From positions 1 through 37,202 of the forward strand of contig JAHIWF010000318.1 of the NCBI GenBank assembly GCA_018815555.1: 37,202 nt of DNA. Direction: 5' to 3'. The notes below the pieces were generated by a model. That model was not told the origin of the DNA and did no database searches. It saw only the letters and a list, made by a program, of their open reading frames with translations. Of the stretch, positions 31,195-37,202 are shown piece by piece; position 1 is the stretch's first letter; each line of letters opens with the position of its first letter. The stretch is from Spirochaetota bacterium (lineage in GTDB: Bacteria > Spirochaetota > Spirochaetia > Treponematales > UBA12059). The position numbers and the translations under genes are program-made.

Positions 31195-31464
31195 TTGGCT
31201 ACAAAAAAAACATCCGCCGAAAAGCGGCAGAATCAGAGCGAAAAACGCAGAATCCGGAACAAACAGACCAAAAGCAGCGTTCGAACCGCTGCCAAAAAGG
31301 TTGTTGTTGCCGCTCAGGCTAAAGACAAGCCCGCTGCCGAAGCCGCTCTGATGGACATGATCAAGCAGATCGACAGTGCCGCCGGCAAGGGAATTATCAA
31401 GAAGAATACCGCTGCACGCAAAAAATCCAGAATGCAGCGCATGATCAACCTGCTGAACGCCTGA
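31195..31464 (+). CDS. rpsT: Small ribosomal subunit protein bS20
   Basis: The 89-aa basic protein reads ATKKTSAEKRQNQSEKRRIRNK, then SSVRTAAKK and GIIKKNTAARKKSRMQR, the bS20 pattern; family length is 85-90. Translation is assigned to TTG at 31195, with GGAGG 6 nt upstream, because this gives the standard MATKK-like start. An ATG ten bases upstream sits on the ribosome binding site itself, and the longer frame is not S20-like. bS20 is known in E. coli to use UUG and to be autoregulated at translation, so the weak start codon and the long leader may serve the same purpose. A terminator follows at once. Confidence 0.95.
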   Translation: MATKKTSAEKRQNQSEKRRIRNKQTKSSVRTAAKKVVVAAQAKDKPAAEAALMDMIKQIDSAAGKGIIKKNTAARKKSRMQRMINLLNA

Positions 31465-31495
31465 TTTTTCAAGCGTACTGATCACTTGATGCAAT

Positions 31496-31534
31496 GGGGG
31501 CAGCCAACACAGCGGTGAAGCCCCCGCCTTTTTG
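31496..31534 (+). terminator. rpsT terminator
   Basis: GGGGGC (31496-31501) pairs with GCCCCC (31520-31525) around an 18-nt loop, followed by GCCTTTTT. Confidence 0.7.
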
Positions 31535-31636
31535 CACGTCGGAACTGATTTCATAAACATACTACCTGTACTTCCTGTATCTTGAAATCGGTTGACGTTG
31601 TTTCGCTTGCACTAAATCGTTTTTGTGGAGTTGAAG

Positions 31637-31960
31637 ATGCCAGCAAAAAAAACTAAGGCTGATATTATCGAAGCCCTCTATGAGAAGACCACGGTAAGCA
31701 AGAAAGAAATCCACAGCATCATCGACGGCCTCTTCGAAGAAATAAAGCAGGCAATTTTAAGCGGCAGCGTAGTAGAACTACGCGGTTTCGGAACCTTCGA
31801 AGTTAAAACCCGCAAGGGCAAAAAACACGCCCGCAATCCAAAAACCGGCGATCTGGTTTCCGTTCCTGATCATGGTGTGGCCAATTTCCGGCCGGGCCGC
31901 GAGCTGAAGCAGGAAGCCTGGAAACGTCTAGCCGTGCCTAACAACACTGAACATGACTGA
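31637..31960 (+). CDS. HU/IHF-family DNA-binding protein
   Basis: The 107-aa nucleoid protein has the helical start TKADIIEALYEKTTVSKKEIHSIIDGLFEEI, then GSVVELRGFGTFEVKTRKGKKHARNPKTGD, with the ARNPKTG tip of the DNA-intercalating arm (RNP at about residues 72-74), and ends VANFRPGRELKQEAW. The ATG at 31637 is preferred over a GTG four codons earlier, because GGAG then lies 7 nt upstream. Its 3' end overlaps the lnt start by 8 nt, so the two are translationally coupled. HU or IHF cannot be told apart with certainty; a lone gene next to lnt suggests the single HU of a spirochaete. Confidence 0.92.
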   Translation: MPAKKTKADIIEALYEKTTVSKKEIHSIIDGLFEEIKQAILSGSVVELRGFGTFEVKTRKGKKHARNPKTGDLVSVPDHGVANFRPGRELKQEAWKRLAVPNNTEHD

Positions 31961-33575
31961 ACGCAGCCGAAAAATACTGACAGACCTGGGTCTGTTTATA
32001 CTCTCGGTACTGCTCTACGTTTTTTCTTTTCCCTTAGGGCAGCAGAACGGCATAACCATATTGCCGTTTTTCGCCCTTGTGCCCCTGTTGTTCTGGATAC
32101 GCCGCATCCGGATGCGCTGGATGCTGCCGGCAGGTATGCTTTATGGCGCCTTGGTCTACGGGCTCGGCTGTTACTGGCTGTATAATTTTTATCCAGCCGC
32201 TATGCTTGTGGCCATGGCGGCGGCAACACTCCGCTTCGGCCCCTTGTTTATCGCACTTAAATTTACAGCGCAAAAGCGTTATGGCCTGCTGGCTGCAGCT
32301 GTCTTTTGGGCAGCCTGTGATACTATTTCCAGCATAGGCTTTCTGGCCTTCCCTTACCTGACACTCCCTTACGCGCTCTATACATCCGGACTGGGCTTAT
32401 TCATTGCCTCGCTCGGCGGAATGTCCCTGCTCAGTCTATGTATTGCCCTGCTGAACAGTCTTTTGTTCCTGGCTATACGCCGATGGCTTGACCAGGCGGC
32501 CAAGACTTCAGTCAATCGATTCCGATTGCCAAGGCTTACCATAGTTGCGGCTGCCGTGTCCCTTATTGTCATCATAGCCTTTCAAGTGCCCCCCCGGGCC
32601 AGCGAGTCCACAGCGCAGCTCATTCAGCCTGCCGATGCCAGCCAGGCTATTCCCGAAGGCATGGCCCGGGTAGCCCTGTTGCAGCCCAGTACACCGCACC
32701 CGCAAAAAACCGTACACGACTACTACACAGCCTTCCTGCGCCAGAAAAACCTCAGCGACCAGCTACGCAATCAGACAGTCGACCTGGTAGTCTGGCACGA
32801 AACCGCGGTTGTTCCGCCAATCGGCTACAACTTGCGCTTTCGCGACGTAGAACCGGATAAATATGCAGTGGTACGGCAGGTACATGACTACCTTATCCAG
32901 TATCCCCACCCCGTAGTACTGGGAAACGGCTGGTCGCCTGATACCGAGGAAGTCCGCACCATTCGCGAGAACGTTGCCTTGTTATACCAAAACGGAAGTC
33001 AGGATCAAAAATATACCAAAATGAAATTGGTTCCTTTTTCCGAAAATTTCCCCTTCGAGAATATTTTCCCAAAACTTTCAGCCTGGCTGGAGATGAAGTT
33101 TGACTATTTCTGGCATCCCGGCACCGAATTTACCATCCTGAATACCGGGAAGGTCCGCTTTGCTGCACCGATATGCTTTGAAGACTCCTTTGGCCCACAC
33201 TTTATCAAATATACCGGAGCTGATTTTTATGTGGTGTTAACCCAGGATGCCTGGGCAAAATCGGTAGCCATGCAAAAGCAGCATAAATCGATGTCCATTT
33301 TCCGGGCGGCCGAAAGCGGTTCCATCGTATTGCGAGTTGGCAATACCGGTTACACTGCGGCCATTTTACCGGGCGGAAAAGTGGCCGCCGAACTTACCCC
33401 AATGACAGAAGGCATCCTGCTGGTAGATGTGGCCACCGGCTATGACAAGCTGACAGTGTACGAAAAAATCGGCAAATATTTTGACCCGGTACTATTCATA
33501 CTTACCGGCCTCTTTCTACTTCTAGCTGCAATACCGGCAGTATATACTTTGCTTGACAAGAAACGCCGGCTATAG
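31953..33575 (+). CDS. lnt: Apolipoprotein N-acyltransferase
   Basis: Lnt adds the third acyl chain to lipoproteins at the inner membrane. The 540-aa protein has about six N-terminal membrane segments (to ~215), a periplasmic nitrilase-like domain and a last membrane helix (~510-530). The catalytic triad is visible: E283 (WHETAVVPP), K358 (KMKLVPFSE) and C408 (APICFEDSF). The gene overlaps the HU gene by 8 nt and is followed 12 nt later by a response regulator gene, so all three probably share a transcript. The HU-lnt order is, from memory, also found in Treponema. Confidence 0.95.
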   Translation: MTERSRKILTDLGLFILSVLLYVFSFPLGQQNGITILPFFALVPLLFWIRRIRMRWMLPAGMLYGALVYGLGCYWLYNFYPAAMLVAMAAATLRFGPLFIALKFTAQKRYGLLAAAVFWAACDTISSIGFLAFPYLTLPYALYTSGLGLFIASLGGMSLLSLCIALLNSLLFLAIRRWLDQAAKTSVNRFRLPRLTIVAAAVSLIVIIAFQVPPRASESTAQLIQPADASQAIPEGMARVALLQPSTPHPQKTVHDYYTAFLRQKNLSDQLRNQTVDLVVWHETAVVPPIGYNLRFRDVEPDKYAVVRQVHDYLIQYPHPVVLGNGWSPDTEEVRTIRENVALLYQNGSQDQKYTKMKLVPFSENFPFENIFPKLSAWLEMKFDYFWHPGTEFTILNTGKVRFAAPICFEDSFGPHFIKYTGADFYVVLTQDAWAKSVAMQKQHKSMSIFRAAESGSIVLRVGNTGYTAAILPGGKVAAELTPMTEGILLVDVATGYDKLTVYEKIGKYFDPVLFILTGLFLLLAAIPAVYTLLDKKRRL

Positions 33576-33587
33576 GAAACTACTGAC

Positions 33588-34265
33588 ATGGACGAAAAAA
33601 AAAGAATACTGATAGTCGATGACGAACAGATCAACCTTGAATTCTTCGAAGTAATGCTTTCCAAACTCGGCTTTGACATACACCTGGCCGAAAATGGCAG
33701 AGAAGCCCTGGAAGCCGTGCGTAAGCTGAACCCGGACCTGATTATTCTGGATAATATCATGCCCAAGCTGACGGGCTGGGAAGTAACCAAGATACTCAAA
33801 AACGATCCGGAATACTCCAGCTTTGCTGACATACCGATCATAATGTTTTCGGCGTTGGACGATGTGCGCGACAAGGTAGAAGGCCTGGAACTGGGTGCAG
33901 ATGACTATATTACCAAACCCTTTAATTTTACCGAGGTTTTGGCCCGCATCCGGGTAGTACTGCGCACGCATGACCTGATAAAACAAATCGAAAACCGCGA
34001 AAAAAGAATAGCGATGGCGGAGACAGTGCTGGAAACTGTAACGGCCACCAGCACTGCGGCGCGTAAGCTGATCGATAAACTTAACGAGCAGGCAAACGAC
34101 CCGGCCGCTATACAGGCCAGCGCTAAAGCGCTGGCTGAAATCGTGGATTCGATGGACACAAAGGTACAGAGTCTGCGAAAAGAAGCTGAAGGACTCAGCG
34201 AATTGGCGACCGACCTGAAGGCAATTCGTCGCAAGGTGCGAGTGGAACTGTCCCACCCGAAATAA
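33588..34265 (+). CDS. Response regulator with C-terminal coiled-coil domain
   Basis: The 225-aa protein has a receiver domain (1-~125) with the acidic pair D11-D12, the phosphoacceptor D55 (LIILDNIMP), Ser/Thr in MFSALDD, and the lysine in DYITKPF. Residues ~130-225 are a predicted helical coiled coil (KQIENREKRIAMAETVLETV..., MDTKVQSLRKEAEGLSELATDLKAIRRKVRVE) with no DNA-binding or enzymatic domain. Output is therefore probably by protein interaction. AGGAAAC lies 9 nt before the ATG; the gene follows lnt by 12 nt. The kinase is not in this window. A small TPR gene resembling a cyclase tail comes next and could be a partner. Confidence 0.88.
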   Translation: MDEKKRILIVDDEQINLEFFEVMLSKLGFDIHLAENGREALEAVRKLNPDLIILDNIMPKLTGWEVTKILKNDPEYSSFADIPIIMFSALDDVRDKVEGLELGADDYITKPFNFTEVLARIRVVLRTHDLIKQIENREKRIAMAETVLETVTATSTAARKLIDKLNEQANDPAAIQASAKALAEIVDSMDTKVQSLRKEAEGLSELATDLKAIRRKVRVELSHPK

Positions 34266-34283
34266 TACCGGACGGACAGGATA

Positions 34284-34314
34284 ATCCGGACGGAAGCGCT
34301 TGATTCCGTCCCGA
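34284..34314 (+). other. Stem-loop between the response regulator and TPR genes
   Basis: GGACGGA...TCCGTCC can form a 7-bp stem just upstream of the ribosome binding site of the next gene. There is no T tract. It could tune translation or mark an mRNA processing site. Confidence 0.3.
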
Positions 34315-34328
34315 AGGAGCAGCCATCC

Positions 34329-34550
34329 ATGATAAGCGAAGAAAAAAAACAGGTATTGGACTTGTATGCCGAAGGCAGAAAGCTTTACAAGTTAATGAAA
34401 TTCAGCGAGGCGGTTGAACGCTTTGCCAAAGCCCTGGAGATTGACCCAAAAGATGGTCCGTCCAAGGTTTACTTCGACCGCTGTAAACTATATGCCGCCA
34501 ATCCTCCGGACGAGGACTGGGACGGTGTGTTTACCATGACCCATAAATAA
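34329..34550 (+). CDS. Stand-alone cyclase-tail TPR miniprotein (73 aa)
   Basis: One TPR-like unit (LYAEGRKLYKLMKFSEAVERFAKALEIDPKDGPSKVYFDRC) is followed by YAANPPDEDWDGVFTMTHK. The pattern GPSKV(F/Y)xxRCxxY...NPPxxxWDGV(F/W)xMxxK is, from memory, the usual C-terminal end of spirochaetal and other class III adenylate/guanylate cyclases. Here it is a separate small protein with no cyclase attached. GGAG lies about 11 nt before the ATG. The frame, coding bias and spacing to the response regulator gene (63 nt) support expression. It may be a detached regulatory or localisation module acting on cyclases in trans. Confidence 0.75.
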   Translation: MISEEKKQVLDLYAEGRKLYKLMKFSEAVERFAKALEIDPKDGPSKVYFDRCKLYAANPPDEDWDGVFTMTHK

Positions 34551-34680
34551 GCACATTCGAGCACAGCCTGGAGGCTGCTTGTTCACACGGTATTGCAACA
34601 GTTGCCGTCACAGACAGCGCTGCTGCGCAAACCGCTTCATTCCATGTTCTGGTTAAGGGCATGTAAAACACAGGAAACTA

Positions 34681-35067
34681 ATGGCAAAAAAATACGGAAT
34701 CAAGACAGTAGAGACCATAACCACCATACTTGGACCGGAAACCAGCCTCAGCGGAAGCCTGCGCTTCTCTACCAGTCTGATGATACGCGGCCATTTCGAA
34801 GGAGATATAACGGCACAAGGCTCCTTGTTCATCGCGGACACCGCCGACGTAAAAGCCGGCTCAATTAAAGTACAGAATATTTACATTGCCGGTACTGTGT
34901 CAGGCGACATTGAGGCCAGCGACAAGATCGAAATGCAGGGCGAAGCCAAAGTGCGCGGAAATATCCGCACCGCCAAATTGCGCATGGCTGACGGAGTTCT
35001 ATTTGAAGGCAATTGCGAAATGCTCAGTGATTCTGTAAATTTCGACCCCTTTGCCCAGCAAACCTGA
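34681..35067 (+). CDS. Bactofilin (polymer-forming cytoskeletal protein)
   Basis: The 128-aa protein consists mainly of the bactofilin beta-helix repeats: TTILGPETSLSGSLRFSTSLMIRGHFEGDI, then GSLFIADTADVKAGSIKVQNIYIAGTVSGDIEASDKIEMQGEAKVRGNI. Bactofilins polymerise spontaneously at the membrane and influence cell shape. AGGAAA lies just before the ATG. The pncC gene starts 4 nt after the stop, so they are probably one transcript. The short N-terminal tail (MAKKYGIKTVE) could hold the membrane-targeting residues, although it is not strongly hydrophobic. Confidence 0.92.
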   Translation: MAKKYGIKTVETITTILGPETSLSGSLRFSTSLMIRGHFEGDITAQGSLFIADTADVKAGSIKVQNIYIAGTVSGDIEASDKIEMQGEAKVRGNIRTAKLRMADGVLFEGNCEMLSDSVNFDPFAQQT

Positions 35068-35071
35068 TCAA

Positions 35072-35569
35072 ATGCCCCCGGAACTTCTGCGCAGCGCGGA
35101 ACACTTATATCAGATCTGCCGCCAGTACAATTGCCTGCTGGCCGGAGCAGAATCCTGTACCGGCGGTCTGGCTTCTGCCGCCCTTACCGCTCTGCCGGGA
35201 AGCTCCAGTGTCTTTGCCGGCACGGTTGTCAGCTATTCAAACCGGGCAAAGCAGGAATTACTGGATGTACCGGCAGAAGTTTTTGAAAAAGACGGGGCGG
35301 TATCGGAAGCCTGTGCCGCGGCCATGGCTCGCGGAGCAGCACGGCGTTTAGCTGCAGACTGCAGCTGGTCGATAACCGGCATTGCCGGGCCAGACGGTGG
35401 AAGCGCTCAAAAGCCAGTCGGACTGGTCTGGTTCGGATTTAGCTGCTTTGGAACAAGCAGCTGCCGGCACCAGATATTTAGTGGCGACCGTGATTCTATT
35501 CGCCAGCAGGCCGTAATTTTTGCCTTTAGCAGCTTGGCAGACCTGATCACAAGATCAAAAAAAGCCTGA
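35072..35569 (+). CDS. pncC: Nicotinamide-nucleotide amidase (CinA C-terminal domain)
   Basis: The 165-aa single-domain protein matches the CinA C-terminal/PncC family: LAGAESCTGGLASAAL (24-39, Ser28 equivalent to the nucleophile), VSYSNRAKQELLDV (53-66, with the Tyr and Lys), and TGIAGPDGG...KPVGLVWFG. It deamidates NMN to nicotinate mononucleotide in the pyridine nucleotide cycle. The ATG at 35072 is preferred; a TTG at 35051 would overlap the bactofilin gene. No clear ribosome binding site is seen, consistent with coupling to bactofilin translation. Confidence 0.92.
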   Translation: MPPELLRSAEHLYQICRQYNCLLAGAESCTGGLASAALTALPGSSSVFAGTVVSYSNRAKQELLDVPAEVFEKDGAVSEACAAAMARGAARRLAADCSWSITGIAGPDGGSAQKPVGLVWFGFSCFGTSSCRHQIFSGDRDSIRQQAVIFAFSSLADLITRSKKA

Positions 35570-35618
35570 ACCTATGAAAAATCGTAAAATTTTAATCAAA
35601 ACAGGCGATTTTCTTAGC

Positions 35619-35647
35619 TTGACAGAGCCGACGTAAGGGAGTATCGT
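35619..35647 (+). promoter_or_regulatory. Candidate rho promoter
   Basis: TTGACA, 17-bp spacer, TATCGT; another -10-like TTATAC follows at 35648. The predicted leader is about 210 nt. Long rho leaders are known to hold autoregulatory sites. The 296-nt gap between pncC and rho shows no other gene. Confidence 0.5.
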
Positions 35648-35865
35648 TATACAAACGCAAATATGCAGGCCTTTGTTGATCACACCCCTAATCCTGCCAA
35701 GTGGGAATAAAACAATAGAAAATGACTTACCAGGCTTTTTACAGCCTGATCTGTATACAAACCCGGTCGCCGGAAGACAGTACTCATGCACATTCTCGCG
35801 TGAGTTTAGAAAACAGGTACTTCCGCCTTCCAGACACAAAACATGAAACAGCAATGGAGAACGCG

Positions 35866-37202
<1,337 letters not shown>

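Overview
The window looks like a chromosomal segment of a GC-rich, free-living spirochaete. This is inferred from gene content: tandem outer-membrane barrel proteins, several TPR proteins, a CarD-type regulator, a stand-alone copy of the TPR tail seen on spirochaetal adenylate cyclases, a bactofilin, and the order rpsT / HU / lnt ... rho, which from memory resembles Treponema. No rRNA, tRNA, IS transposase, prophage gene or CRISPR array was seen. One tmRNA gene is present.

Layout. 1-660: tmRNA (minus strand) with its terminator, next to repeated fragments of its own 3' end. 670-3747: a TtcA-like tRNA thiolase with a repetitive insert, divergent from a sulfoquinovosidase-like GH31 protein that lacks key catalytic residues. 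3794-6206: carD and a fused glutamate formiminotransferase/cyclodeaminase. 6207-6970: GGGGTCAGACCCC palindromes around a YjbQ gene. 6930-10005: fdhD and an ABC-F ATPase behind a leader peptide and attenuator. 10066-11609: a divergent, translationally coupled pair resembling the plant phytol kinase (VTE5) and phytyl-phosphate kinase (VTE6). 11639-17814: a Kef-type antiporter fused to a PTS EIIA domain, an RlmK-like methyltransferase with rex, a cyclic-nucleotide-binding protein, and a PyrF-PyrE fusion. 17996-21735: two paralogous outer-membrane proteins, the second carrying an N-terminal FecR domain. 22063-28442: mutL and three TPR proteins, one ending in an Mrr-like domain. 28696-37202: a zinc-ribbon miniprotein, a chemoreceptor, rpsT, HU, lnt, a response regulator, the cyclase-tail TPR protein, a bactofilin, pncC and the start of rho.

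The most striking system is the 5' region of the ABC-F gene (9800-10005, minus strand). A good promoter is followed almost at once by a 34-codon ORF. The RNA then offers three mutually exclusive pairings (1:2, 2:3, 3:4), and 3:4 is a strong UUCG-capped intrinsic terminator with eight U residues. This is the design of a translation-dependent attenuator and suggests that ribosome stalling, for example by an antibiotic, induces the ABC-F protein. Between this promoter and the divergent VTE5/VTE6-like promoter lies a tandem palindromic operator-like element.

A second theme is possible leaderless translation. carD, mutL, the ABC-F leader ORF and, more weakly, yjbQ each have a -35/-10 promoter with 17-bp spacing whose -10 box ends only 6-7 nt before the ATG, with little or no ribosome binding site. 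Other genes use clear AGGAGG-like sites, and rpsT uses a UUG start. All functional statements rest on sequence reading and recalled family knowledge; no database search was possible.
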